A DNA stretch of 64,000 bases from JADKAV01 sp963818505. Lineage in GTDB: Bacteria; Actinomycetota; Actinomycetes; S36-B12; UBA10799. Within the stretch, counting starts at the first letter, position 1, and every line of letters begins with the position of its first letter. The notes beneath the pieces were generated by a model, which saw only the letters and a list, made by a program, of their open reading frames with translations, had not been told where the DNA came from and made no database searches. Where the stretch lies: NCBI GenBank assembly GCA_963818505.1, contig CAWFSJ010000005.1:1-64000 (forward strand), in the 5' to 3' direction. The translations under genes and the position numbers were made by a program. This document shows, one piece after another, positions 33,700 through 42,596 of the stretch.

Positions 33700-35451
33700 A
33701 TGATGCAAACCCATCAGTACGACGTCGTCATCGTCGGCGCAGGTGGCGCCGGGATGCGTGCCGCTCTCGAGTCCGGCACCCGGGCCCGTACCGCCGTTCT
33801 CACCAAGCTGTACCCCACGCGTTCCCACACCGGTGCCGCCCAGGGCGGCATGTGCGCGGCGTTGGCCAACGTGGAAGAGGACAACTGGGAGTGGCACACC
33901 TTCGACACGATCAAGGGTGGCGACTACCTCGTCGACCAGGACGCAGCCGAGATCATGTGCAAAGAGGCGATCGACGCGGTCATCGACCTCGAGAAGATGG
34001 GGCTGCCGTTCAACCGCACGCCCGAAGGCCGCATCGACCAGCGTCGCTTCGGTGGGCACACCCGCAACCACGGTGAGGCGGCCGTTCGTCGGGCTTGTTA
34101 TGCCGCGGACCGCACGGGGCACATGATCCTGCAGACGCTTTACCAGAACTGCATCAAGCAGGGCGTCGAGTTCTACAACGAGTACTACGTCCTGGACCTG
34201 GTGATGTCCGAGGACGGCCAGCGCACCGCCGGGGTCGTCGCGCTGGAACTGGCCACGGGACAACTGCATGTGTTCCGCGCCAAGTCGGTGGTGTTCGCCA
34301 CCGGCGGTTTCGGCAAGGTCTACAAGACCACCTCCAACGCCCACACCCTGACCGGCGACGGCATCGGCATCGTCTGGCGCAAGGGCCTGCCTCTTGAGGA
34401 CATGGAGTTCTACCAGTTCCACCCGACCGGTTTGGCCGGCCTCGGCGTGCTGCTCACCGAGGGCGCCCGCGGCGAGGGTGGCATCCTGCGCAACAAGGAC
34501 GGCGAGCGTTTCATGGAGCGCTACGCCCCCACGATCAAGGACCTCGCGCCACGCGACATGGTCGCCCGCGCGATGGTGCAGGAAGTGCGTGAAGGTCGCG
34601 GCGCGGGCCCCGACGCCGACTACGTGTACCTGGACCTCACCCACCTGCCCGCCGAGCAGATCGAGTCGAAGCTGCCGGACATCACCGAGTTCGCGCGGAC
34701 CTACCTCGGCGTTGACCCGATCACCGAGTTGGTGCCGGTGTTCCCGACGGCCCACTACGCAATGGGTGGCATCCCGACGAACATCGAGACCGAGGTCCTT
34801 CGCGACAACGACACCGTGGTGCCTGGTCTGTACGCAGCTGGCGAATGCGCGTGTGTGAGTGTGCACGGGGCCAACCGTTTGGGCACCAACTCGCTGTTGG
34901 ACATCAACGTCTTCGGCCGCCGGGCAGGGATCGCCGCGGCCGAGTACGCCCTCACCGCCGAACTGCCGGACCTGCCCGAGACCCCGGCGGCCTTCGTCGC
35001 AGAGATGGTTGAGGGACTTCGCGACGCGACCGGTGGCGAGCGGGTCGGCGAGATCCGCAAGGCCATGCAGGAGACCATGGACATGAACGCCCAGGTCTAC
35101 CGCACGGAGACCACCCTCAAGCAGGCCCTGTCCGACGTCCAGGAGTTGCAGCGCCGCTACCGCAACGTCGCCATTCACGACAAGGGGCAGCGCTACAACA
35201 CCGAGTTGCTTGAGGCGATCGAGTTGGGCTTCCTGCTCGACCTGGCCGAGGTGCTCGTGGTGGGTGCGATCGAGCGCAAAGAGTCACGCGGCGGTCATGC
35301 CCGCGAGGACTACCAAGCCCGTGACGATGTGAACTTCATGCGCCACACCATGGCGTACCGCCACGTCGGCGAGGACGGCGAACCCAGCGTCCGGCTCGAT
35401 TACAAACCCGTCATCGTCACCCGGTACCAACCGATGGAGCGCAAGTACTGA
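33700..35451 (+). CDS. sdhA: Succinate dehydrogenase flavoprotein subunit
   Basis: SdhA oxidises succinate to fumarate using covalently bound FAD. The 583-aa protein has the Rossmann start YDVVIVGAGGAGMRAA, the flavinylation motif RSHTGAAQGG, the substrate-proximal HPTGLAGLGVLLTEGARGEGG split by catalytic residues, and the C-terminal dimethyl-Arg-like RGGHAREDY. A second ATG directly follows the first, so the true start may be 33703; TGAGGT precedes. It overlaps sdhB by one base (TGATG). Confidence 0.96.
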   Translation: MMQTHQYDVVIVGAGGAGMRAALESGTRARTAVLTKLYPTRSHTGAAQGGMCAALANVEEDNWEWHTFDTIKGGDYLVDQDAAEIMCKEAIDAVIDLEKMGLPFNRTPEGRIDQRRFGGHTRNHGEAAVRRACYAADRTGHMILQTLYQNCIKQGVEFYNEYYVLDLVMSEDGQRTAGVVALELATGQLHVFRAKSVVFATGGFGKVYKTTSNAHTLTGDGIGIVWRKGLPLEDMEFYQFHPTGLAGLGVLLTEGARGEGGILRNKDGERFMERYAPTIKDLAPRDMVARAMVQEVREGRGAGPDADYVYLDLTHLPAEQIESKLPDITEFARTYLGVDPITELVPVFPTAHYAMGGIPTNIETEVLRDNDTVVPGLYAAGECACVSVHGANRLGTNSLLDINVFGRRAGIAAAEYALTAELPDLPETPAAFVAEMVEGLRDATGGERVGEIRKAMQETMDMNAQVYRTETTLKQALSDVQELQRRYRNVAIHDKGQRYNTELLEAIELGFLLDLAEVLVVGAIERKESRGGHAREDYQARDDVNFMRHTMAYRHVGEDGEPSVRLDYKPVIVTRYQPMERKY

Positions 35452-36188
35452 TGACCACCACCGTTCCTGAGCAGATCAAACGCCTCGACGTCACGTTCAA
35501 GATCGCCCGGTTCATCCCGGAGACCGACGAGGAACCGCATTACGAGGAGTACTCGGTGCAGGCGTTGCCCACCGACCGTGTGCTGACCGTGCTGCAGCGG
35601 ATCAAGGACGAGATCGACGGCACGTTGACGTTCCGGCGCTCGTGCGCACACGGGATCTGCGGCTCGGACGCGATCCGGATCAACGGCCGCAACCGGTTGG
35701 CGTGCAAGACCCTTATCAAGGACTTGAACATCAAGAAGCCGGTGATCATCGAGGCGATCAAGGGTCTGCCCCTTGAGAAGGACCTCGTGGTCGATATGGA
35801 GCCGTTCTTCCAGGCCTACCGCGACGTGATGCCGTTCCTGATCTCCGAGGGCCACGAACCCGTGCGGGAGCGCCTGCAGTCCGCCGAGGACCGCGCCATC
35901 TTCGACGACACGACCAAGTGCATCCTGTGTGCCTGCTGCACAACCTCCTGCCCGGTCTTCTGGAGCGACGGCCAGTACTTCGGCCCACAGGCGATCGTGG
36001 GCGCACACCGGTTCATCTTCGACTCACGCGACCAGGGCACCGACCTGCGCCTGGACATCCTGAACTCACAAGAGGGTGTGTGGCGCTGCCGCACCACCTT
36101 CAACTGCACCGACGCCTGCCCCCGCGGCATCGAGGTCACCAAGGCGATCCAGGAAGTCAAGCGGGCTTTGATGTTCCGGCGGGACTGA
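35451..36188 (+). CDS. sdhB: Succinate dehydrogenase iron-sulfur subunit
   Basis: The 245-aa subunit relays electrons from FAD to quinone. It has the [2Fe-2S] cluster cysteines in SCAHGICGSDA and NRLACKT, the 4Fe/3Fe cluster motif CILCACCTTSCPVFW and the distal CTDACPRGI. The length is usual for SdhB. It is the last gene of sdhCDAB; 35 nt after its stop lies a dyad repeat shared with the convergent cupin gene. Confidence 0.96.
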   Translation: MTTTVPEQIKRLDVTFKIARFIPETDEEPHYEEYSVQALPTDRVLTVLQRIKDEIDGTLTFRRSCAHGICGSDAIRINGRNRLACKTLIKDLNIKKPVIIEAIKGLPLEKDLVVDMEPFFQAYRDVMPFLISEGHEPVRERLQSAEDRAIFDDTTKCILCACCTTSCPVFWSDGQYFGPQAIVGAHRFIFDSRDQGTDLRLDILNSQEGVWRCRTTFNCTDACPRGIEVTKAIQEVKRALMFRRD

Positions 36189-36223
36189 CGCCCGCCGAGG
36201 TACGTGGTCCCAAGACCGCCCGC

Positions 36224-36291
36224 GTTAGAGGTTGTGGTCCTCGTTAGCGAATCCACGCGTTGTTTCGCTAACCAACCGCACAACCTCTAAC
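36224..36291. repeat. 68-nt dyad repeat, copy 6
   Basis: The hexamers are GTCCTC and CAACCG and do not pair. The arms and ACGCGT centre are standard; the flanking triplets TCC and TGT appear in the swapped orientation relative to copy 1. It is between the convergent ends of sdhB (35 nt) and the cupin gene (35 nt), almost exactly midway. Confidence 0.92.
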
Positions 36292-36326
36292 CAGGACCGG
36301 GGCGGGCCGCCGCCGAACGCCCGGCC

Positions 36327-36725
36327 TTAAACCACCCCGCCGTGTTCCGGGTGCAGCGGTGAGTCGGGGGCGGGTTTCTCCAGTGGGCGGTAGGTGTAGA
36401 AGAACGTGCAGCCACCTGGGCCGACATCGGTGACTGCGTGGGGCACGGTCGGGGGGATGTAGATGTAAGACCCCTGGCCGAGGCGCTTGCCGACCATCGT
36501 GCACTCACCATCGAGGATCAGGATGTGGTGATGTGCGGCGTGATGCACGTGTTCGGGGTTCTGCTTTCCCTCGTCCACGTGCATGAGCCCGAGCGTCACG
36601 TCACCGGACTGCCAAAGCAACTTCTGATAGACACCGGAAAGGCCCGGGATCGGCTCCCATGCCATGGCTTCAATGTCTTGCCCACTGCTCACGATCAGTG
36701 TGCCGAGGTCGTCCCTATTCATCAC
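36327..36725 (-). CDS. Cupin-domain protein
   Basis: The 132-aa single-domain cupin contains both metal motifs: EHVHHAAHHHILILDGE and the second-motif segment YIYIPPTVPHAVTDVG. The many histidines suggest a bound divalent metal. It could be an isomerase, dioxygenase or sensor; sequence does not decide. Start is GTG at 36725 (AGGAGAGG 8 nt upstream) or the ATG immediately after. It stands alone between a dyad repeat and the divergent carboxypeptidase gene. Confidence 0.88.
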   Translation of the reverse strand: MMNRDDLGTLIVSSGQDIEAMAWEPIPGLSGVYQKLLWQSGDVTLGLMHVDEGKQNPEHVHHAAHHHILILDGECTMVGKRLGQGSYIYIPPTVPHAVTDVGPGGCTFFYTYRPLEKPAPDSPLHPEHGGVV

Positions 36726-36853
36726 TCACACCGCCTCTCCTGTGCCCACCCTATTCCCGTCGGGCGACGTTGCGCAGTGGATCTGCAACCCGTCACGATC
36801 CCCAGCGTGGCGCAGCCCGAATCCCCCGAATCCGGCACTTAATCTGATTGTTA

Positions 36854-38290
36854 ATGCGTACCACGATCATCGCCTCAGCAGCAGTCATCTCAATGCTCGT
36901 CGCCGCTCCGGCTTGGGCCGAGGAGGCCGTCGAACCGTCTGCGAGTCCGACCCCCACCGCGGCAGCCGGTGTCGAGATCCCCAACTTCGCCACGAAGGCT
37001 TGGATCGTCGCTGACGCTCAGTCAGGGGACATCCTCGCCGGCCAGGACTACACGGTTGCGCGCCCGATGGCCTCGACCTTGAAGACCCTGACAGCCCTCA
37101 CTCTGCTTCCGCGTCTTCAGATGGACAGCACCTACGTGGCAGAGGCGCGCGAGACCCTGACCGAGGGCATGCATGTCGGTGTGCTCGCCGGGCAGAAGTA
37201 CACCGTCTCGCAGTTGTTCCACGGGATGTTGATGCGCAGCGGGAACGATGCCGCAATAGCGCTGGCCGACGCATACGGCTACCAGCGCACCCTCGACGCG
37301 ATGAACGCGGAGGCGGCGCGAGTAGGAGCGAACTCCACGAAGGCACTGTCTCCAAATGGGCTGGACCGGCCCGGTCAGGTGACCACCGCGGCCGACCTCG
37401 CACAGATCTACCGGATTGCGATCCAAGACCCTCGCCTGCAGGAGATCCTCACCGCACGCGAGGCTGAGTTCCCAGCGCAACTGCCCAAGGATCCGAAGCA
37501 AGCAGCAACCACCTTCACGATCTTCAACCACGACACCCTGCTCAACACCAACTACCCCGGCTTCAAGGGAGCCAAGAGCGGCTTCACCAGCCAGGCAGGC
37601 CGAACCTACGTGGCGTCGGCCGAACAGAACGGCCGAACGTTGGTCGTCGCACTGCTCGGCATCGGGGGCGGCACGACCCAGACTGCGCGACAGGTCCTGG
37701 ATTGGGCGTTCGCCAACGCCGATGATCTGTCTGCGGTCGGACAGTTGCCCGAACCACAGGACGCGGGTGAGATCGTCGCAGAGCCGGCGAACAGCGACGG
37801 CGCCGACCTCGCCCCGATGCCTTTGGACGAGCAGACCATGACCGGCGTCGAATCCGTCGTGCAGACCGCGCAGGCCGTTACGACCCAGGCGGTCCAGTTC
37901 TCCCCCGAAACGAACATCGCGCCATTGCCGGTCGCCGCGGGTACGTCCGTTTCGGCCATCACGACCGAGCCGACTGTGCTGACAGCCACTGGCACCGGTG
38001 GCATTGTCGCCCTTTCCGGTCTCCAGGCCCCGCCGTTCGCGCCGGCCCCCACGGTCGCGACCCAGGAACCGGCGGCTCGAGGGTTCTTCGCGACCCTGTT
38101 CGTCGGGCTGCTCAAGGCGTTGCTCTGGATCGCGTTGTTCTTGGGCATCGCGGTCGTCTTGCTGAGGATCCGGGCGGTCCGTCGGCGCAACCGACGCCGG
38201 GCTCGCTACGAGGAAGTTATGCGCCAGCGCTCAATTCAAAGTCGCGAAGCGGACCCCACACCCCAGCGGACCCCATCTCGTACAGGGTGA
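36854..38290 (+). CDS. D-alanyl-D-alanine carboxypeptidase, peptidase S11
   Basis: This DacA-type penicillin-binding protein trims the terminal D-Ala of peptidoglycan. From the ATG at 36854 it is 478 aa with a signal peptide (to about 22). Active-site motifs are ASTLK (Ser74, Lys77), SGN (129-131) and KSG (241-243). A Pro/Thr/Ala-rich spacer follows, and then a C-terminal membrane helix (about 415-440) with an Arg-rich tail, so it is anchored at both topological ends. The end overlaps the 2H phosphoesterase gene by 74 nt on the opposite strand. Confidence 0.92.
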   Translation: MRTTIIASAAVISMLVAAPAWAEEAVEPSASPTPTAAAGVEIPNFATKAWIVADAQSGDILAGQDYTVARPMASTLKTLTALTLLPRLQMDSTYVAEARETLTEGMHVGVLAGQKYTVSQLFHGMLMRSGNDAAIALADAYGYQRTLDAMNAEAARVGANSTKALSPNGLDRPGQVTTAADLAQIYRIAIQDPRLQEILTAREAEFPAQLPKDPKQAATTFTIFNHDTLLNTNYPGFKGAKSGFTSQAGRTYVASAEQNGRTLVVALLGIGGGTTQTARQVLDWAFANADDLSAVGQLPEPQDAGEIVAEPANSDGADLAPMPLDEQTMTGVESVVQTAQAVTTQAVQFSPETNIAPLPVAAGTSVSAITTEPTVLTATGTGGIVALSGLQAPPFAPAPTVATQEPAARGFFATLFVGLLKALLWIALFLGIAVVLLRIRAVRRRNRRRARYEEVMRQRSIQSREADPTPQRTPSRTG

Positions 38291-38732
38291 TCGCGTCGGC
38301 AGTGAAGGCCGCTTCGTAGTCGGACAGAGTCTGCTGGGCCACGCTGAGAACGGCCTCTGGCAAATCATGAGCCACGGTGACGTGCGGGTGGTACGGGAAT
38401 CGAATGTTTCGTGCCAGCGGTCCCGAACGCACATCGGCTTCCAGGGTGACGATCGGTTGATCTCCAGTCGCCACCCGAACATAGACGACCGGCGACATCG
38501 GGCGGAAGGTCCCTGTCCCCTTCAGTACGACAGGGAACGCCTCATGCCGGCTGGCTACGCCCTGCAAATGTGACTCGACAGCCGAAAGATCCTTGACCTG
38601 GGTCGGTGGCAGCAGTGTCACGTGGGCCTGGATCAAGTGCGCGGCAGGATCACCGAACCGATCGCGCCACCCTTCAAGTTCGTCGGCGAACGGTCTCGGG
38701 ATTGCGATCGCGACCCCGATGGTGCGCTTCAC
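38217..38732 (-). CDS. 2'-5' RNA ligase / 2H phosphoesterase family protein
   Basis: The 171-aa protein has the two HxT motifs of the 2H superfamily: AHVTLLPP (about residues 36-43) and PHVTVAH (about 117-123). Members are ThpR-like RNA ligases or cyclic nucleotide phosphodiesterases; the substrate here is undefined. The GTG start overlaps the trpS stop by 4 nt, indicating coupling. Its last 74 nt are antisense to the carboxypeptidase tail. Confidence 0.88.
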   Translation of the reverse strand: MKRTIGVAIAIPRPFADELEGWRDRFGDPAAHLIQAHVTLLPPTQVKDLSAVESHLQGVASRHEAFPVVLKGTGTFRPMSPVVYVRVATGDQPIVTLEADVRSGPLARNIRFPYHPHVTVAHDLPEAVLSVAQQTLSDYEAAFTADAITLYEMGSAGVWGPLRDFELSAGA

Positions 38733-39730
38733 CCTCGTCCTGCCTGCAGCCCCATCGCCGAGTACACCGCATCCATCGTGGGTTGGGCGGCCTCTCGTGC
38801 GCGCTGTCCCCCGACGTCCATGAGCCTGTCCAGTTCCGCAGGATCCTCAAGCAACTCCCGTGTCCGATTTGCGAAGGGCTCTGCCACGGCAACGACCGCC
38901 TCGGCCGCCGCCACCTTCAAAGGCCCGTACATCCCGCCGCTGTACTCCGCCTCCACCTCTTGTGCGCTGCGGCCGGTAGCGGCGGCCAGGATGCTGATGA
39001 GGTTGGACACCCCCGGTTTGTTCACTGGGTCGTAGCGCACCTGGGTCTGCGAGTCCGTCACCGCCGACTTGATCTTCTTGGAGATCTGCTTCGGTGAGTC
39101 GAGCATGAACACGCAGCCGCCCGGCACCGACTTGCTCATCTTCGCGGTGGGCTCCTGCAGGTCGAGAATCTTGGCCGTGTCCTTGACGATGTACGGTTCG
39201 GGCACCACGAAGGTCTGTCCATAACGGGAGTTGAAGCGCTCGGCCAGGTCTCGAGTGAGTTCGAGGTGTTGGCGCTGGTCCTCGCCGACGGGAACGGCTT
39301 GCGCCTGGTAGAGCAGGATGTCGGCGGCCTGCAAGCAGGGATAGGTGAAAAGGCCCACGGACGCGCTGCCAGACCCCTCCTTCGCGGTCTTGTCCTTGAA
39401 CTGGGTCATCCGGGAAGCCTCCCCGAATCCGGTGAGGCACATCATGACCCAGCCCAGCTGACTGTGGGCAGGCACGTCGCTCTGCACGAACAGCGTCGAT
39501 CGCGCCGGGTCGATGCCGGCGGCCAGCAACTGCGCGAACGATACGCGTGTGCGTTGCGCCTGCAGTTCCGGGTCAACGGGAACTGTGATGGCATGCAGAT
39601 CGACCACACAGTAGAAGGCATCATTCTCGTCCTGCAGCGCCACCCAGTGCTGCAGCGCCCCGAAGTAGTTGCCGATGTGGAAACTCTCACTCGTCGGCTG
39701 GATGCCGGACAGGATGCGCGGGTGGGACAT
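38729..39730 (-). CDS. trpS: Tryptophanyl-tRNA synthetase
   Basis: This 333-aa class I synthetase from the ATG at 39730 has the HIGN motif (18-21) and KMSKS (197-201), with the TrpRS-specific GEDQRQHLELTRDLA segment. Frame extension upstream to 39796 adds 22 non-homologous residues. It heads a two-gene unit with the 2H phosphoesterase and diverges from the gene at 39805. No T-box-like leader fits the 74-nt gap. Confidence 0.96.
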   Translation of the reverse strand: MSHPRILSGIQPTSESFHIGNYFGALQHWVALQDENDAFYCVVDLHAITVPVDPELQAQRTRVSFAQLLAAGIDPARSTLFVQSDVPAHSQLGWVMMCLTGFGEASRMTQFKDKTAKEGSGSASVGLFTYPCLQAADILLYQAQAVPVGEDQRQHLELTRDLAERFNSRYGQTFVVPEPYIVKDTAKILDLQEPTAKMSKSVPGGCVFMLDSPKQISKKIKSAVTDSQTQVRYDPVNKPGVSNLISILAAATGRSAQEVEAEYSGGMYGPLKVAAAEAVVAVAEPFANRTRELLEDPAELDRLMDVGGQRAREAAQPTMDAVYSAMGLQAGRG

Positions 39731-39804
39731 GGGCCCATTGTGGCGGTTTACCCGCGTCGAGGTTCCGGGAGGGTTGATGCACAGCTGAGCTACCATGCCT
39801 ACTC

Positions 39805-40398
39805 GTGATCAATGACTCCGCCTTCGCCACGGCGCCCACGTTGTGCAAGGTGGCCACAGGCGGCCACTGGGAGCGGGCTGTGGTCTTCCAGCCCGGGCAG
39901 ATGCCGTCGGAGGCGGAGGTCCTCGAACGGTTCGGATCGCCCGAAGAGGTGGCATGTGAGGCGTTCTTCGGCCAGGCGTTCTTCGGCGTGCGCAAGCATG
40001 GTCCTGACGTTGCGGGCTTTGTTGTGGCGTTCACCGACGCCTTGGCGTCGGCCGGCAGCGGTCAGGACTTCTTCCGATCAATGGCCGGTATGGGGATCAT
40101 CCTTGAGACGGGCTTTCAGTTCGCGGAGATCGGGGCCGAGGGCGCGTGGAACAGCGTCGGGGCGTTCCGGATCATGGATCCCTGCGCGGCTCTGAAACAC
40201 ATCGACTCTGTGTGGCGTGAGATCGCCGCCGCACCTGTGGGACAGGACACAGCTCACAACAAGGCCGTCGAGTTCACCTTTGCTGCAGGGGCGACACATT
40301 GGCTGGCACTTCCGGTATCGGAGTCCGGCGTGCTGGCACGGGCACCATTGGAAGAGGCGCTACGCACTTTCTGCGACTGGTCTCAGTCCTCGGCTTGA
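39805..40398 (+). CDS. Hypothetical 197-aa protein
   Basis: The GTG at 39805 starts a 197-aa soluble protein beginning MINDSAFATAPTLC. Codon use matches its neighbours. Visible features are aromatic-rich helices (EVACEAFFGQAFFGVRKHG, GQDFFRSMAGMGIILETGF) and four cysteines without a metal spacing pattern. There is no signal peptide or membrane helix. I do not recognise the family. Its end overlaps the CNNM/CBS gene by 16 nt. It diverges from trpS over 74 nt; no ribosome binding site is seen, so the start may be leaderless or misplaced. Confidence 0.7.
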   Translation: MINDSAFATAPTLCKVATGGHWERAVVFQPGQMPSEAEVLERFGSPEEVACEAFFGQAFFGVRKHGPDVAGFVVAFTDALASAGSGQDFFRSMAGMGIILETGFQFAEIGAEGAWNSVGAFRIMDPCAALKHIDSVWREIAAAPVGQDTAHNKAVEFTFAAGATHWLALPVSESGVLARAPLEEALRTFCDWSQSSA

Positions 40399-41681
40399 GG
40401 CTCGCCCGGACCCGTTACGATCTGCACCCGAGCGATTCGCCGGTGGTCCATCTCCACGACCGTGAGACTACTTCCGGCAAGATCGACACGATCACCCCTC
40501 GCGGGAAGTCGTCCCAGTTGGGCCACCATGAAACCGGCCACGGTCTCATAGGGCCCGTCCGGCAGTTCCAGCCCGACCTCATCCTGCAGATCGTCAAGGC
40601 TGAGCAGACCGTCCACCTCGATCTCACCGCCGGGCCGGTAGGTGGGTGTCTGTCGGGAGTCGAACTCGTCGCGGATGTCGCCGACCAACTCCTCGACCAA
40701 GTCCTCCAGCGTCACGATTCCCGCCGTGCCGCCGTACTCGTCGACCACGATCGCCATGTGACTACCTCTGTCGCGCATCTCCTGCATCGCCGCCAGGATC
40801 GCCTTGCTGTCGGGGAAGCGCTGCACCGGCCGCACCAGCCGCTCGATGCGCAGCGAGCGCTTGGCCATGTCGGGGTCGAGCAGGTCGCGCACATGCACGA
40901 ACCCGACCACGTCATCAGCCGACCCATCCACGACGGGGTAACGCGAGTGCGGCATCTCCCGGATCTTCCCGACGGCCTTGGTCACGGGCAGAGCCGCGTC
41001 CAGGAACTCCACCTCAGTCCTCGGCACCATGACCTCGGCAAGTTCCCTGCCGCCGGAGGTGATGACTTCGTCGATCAGGTCGCGCTCCTCGGTACTGAGG
41101 GAATCCTGAGCCGCAACTAGGCCCCGCAACTCCTCCCCCGAGATGCCCTCCTTCGCCGCGTCCGGGTCCCCACCGAGCAGTCTGACCACGGCGTCGGTGG
41201 AAACGGACAGCAGCCAAATGAATGGTCGGAAGAACTTGGCGATTCCGTCGACCGGACCAGCCACCGCCAGCGAGACGGCCTCCGCGCGCTGCAGGGCCAG
41301 GCGTTTGGGCACCAGTTCACCGAAGACCAACGACAAGTAGGCGATCACGACTGTCACTGCGACGAAGGCAAGAGAGGACGCCAATGATGTAGGCAGGCCA
41401 AGGCTTTCCAACCACGGTGTGACCTGCGGCGCGATCCGGGACGCACCGAATCCCGCGGACAGGAAACCGGCCAGCGTGACTCCGACCTGCACCGCGGCGA
41501 GGAACCGGTTCGGTTCACTCACCAGGCTCCTAAGGCGGCGACCGCGCGAACCCTCGGTCCCGGCCAAGTGCTGGACCTGGGACTCGCGCAGGCTGATCAG
41601 GGCCGTTTCGGCGGCGACGAAGAAGCTGCCGATCAGGGTGAACAGCAGCACGACCCCGATGTTGGTCAGCAATTCACTCAC
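40383..41681 (-). CDS. CNNM/CBS-domain membrane protein (hemolysin C / CorC family)
   Basis: The 432-aa protein has an N-terminal CNNM (DUF21) domain with about four membrane helices (1-185), a CBS pair (about 205-330, with VMVPRTEVEFLDAALPV and DEYGGTAGIVTLEDLVEEL) and a CorC/HlyC transporter-associated domain at the end. Family members act in Mg2+/Co2+ export or homeostasis; the old name hemolysin is misleading. Start GTG at 41681 with no clear ribosome binding site. Confidence 0.92.
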   Translation of the reverse strand: MSELLTNIGVVLLFTLIGSFFVAAETALISLRESQVQHLAGTEGSRGRRLRSLVSEPNRFLAAVQVGVTLAGFLSAGFGASRIAPQVTPWLESLGLPTSLASSLAFVAVTVVIAYLSLVFGELVPKRLALQRAEAVSLAVAGPVDGIAKFFRPFIWLLSVSTDAVVRLLGGDPDAAKEGISGEELRGLVAAQDSLSTEERDLIDEVITSGGRELAEVMVPRTEVEFLDAALPVTKAVGKIREMPHSRYPVVDGSADDVVGFVHVRDLLDPDMAKRSLRIERLVRPVQRFPDSKAILAAMQEMRDRGSHMAIVVDEYGGTAGIVTLEDLVEELVGDIRDEFDSRQTPTYRPGGEIEVDGLLSLDDLQDEVGLELPDGPYETVAGFMVAQLGRLPARGDRVDLAGSSLTVVEMDHRRIARVQIVTGPGEPQAED

Positions 41682-41834
41682 ACGCTCAAGGGTAGAGGTG
41701 GGGTGCTAGGTGTCACCGAGGGCGTGGTTGTGACCAGGTAGTGGGTGGTGCCGGCTGCGCCCAAGCAAAGCTGGAAACCGACCACCCAGTTGCCCGTTTC
41801 CAACACCGCCGGCCGTCAGCCCGCTAAAGGCACC

Positions 41835-42596
41835 TCAGCCGGTGAACTCCGCCACGACTGCCGCGTGGTCGCTCCAGCGCTGGGCGTAACTATCCGCCCG
41901 ACCCACGGTGAACGACCGGCACGACGCGGCGAGGTCCGGGGACGCCAGCACATTGTCAATGCGCCAGCCGGCGTCGTTGTCGAAAGCCTTACCGCGCCAG
42001 GACCACCATGTGTAGCCAGCATCGCGGCCAAGATCCACCCAGCCCAACTGGTCGTACCAGTGGTCCAGGTAAGCACGCTCAGACTCCAGGAACCCCGCCT
42101 TGCCGACGTTGCCCTTCCAGTTCTTGATGTCGGCCTGCCGGTGAGCGACGTTCAAGTCGCCGCAAACCAGCGCGGAACTTCGTTGCTCCATCCACTTGCC
42201 CATAGCCGCCAAGAAGCGGTGCTTGTCATCCTGGGCAGGGGTATCCGCCTCGCCGGTGTGCACATACACCGATGCGACCTCCAGCTGGCGGTTCGGTGTC
42301 GCCACCTGCACCGCGAGCCAACGCCCTTGCTCGTCGGCTTCACCGAGATCCTCGGCAACGGTCAAGGGCCAGCGGCTCAACACCGCCACCCCGGCATGTC
42401 CGGCGCGCACACCCGACGGACGATGCAGCACGTGCCAGCCGTCGAAGGTGTCGCCCAACGCGGTGGCCAGTTGGTCATCGGTCGCGCGGACCTCCTGAAG
42501 GCAGAGGATGTCCGCGCCTTGAGCACGCAGCCAAGCGAGCCCACCACGACGGGCAGCAGCGCGGATGCCGTTGACGTTGGCGCTGACCAGCCTCAC
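41835..42596 (-). CDS. xthA: Exodeoxyribonuclease III
   Basis: This AP endonuclease and 3' exonuclease works in base excision repair. The GTG at 42596 gives 253 aa; its GTGA overlaps the icd stop. Catalytic elements are Asn7 in NVNGIRAA, Glu35 in CLQEVRAT, GDLNVAHRQADIKN, RIDNVLASPDL and WSDHAAVVAEF (His in the Asp-His pair). The longer frame reading back to 42806 is antisense-like icd sequence and is excluded. Confidence 0.94.
   Translation of the reverse strand: MRLVSANVNGIRAAARRGGLAWLRAQGADILCLQEVRATDDQLATALGDTFDGWHVLHRPSGVRAGHAGVAVLSRWPLTVAEDLGEADEQGRWLAVQVATPNRQLEVASVYVHTGEADTPAQDDKHRFLAAMGKWMEQRSSALVCGDLNVAHRQADIKNWKGNVGKAGFLESERAYLDHWYDQLGWVDLGRDAGYTWWSWRGKAFDNDAGWRIDNVLASPDLAASCRSFTVGRADSYAQRWSDHAAVVAEFTG

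Noticed and set aside
33577..35178. 533-aa minus-strand ORF across sdhA
   Set aside because: Antisense shadow of sdhA with no motif or start signal.
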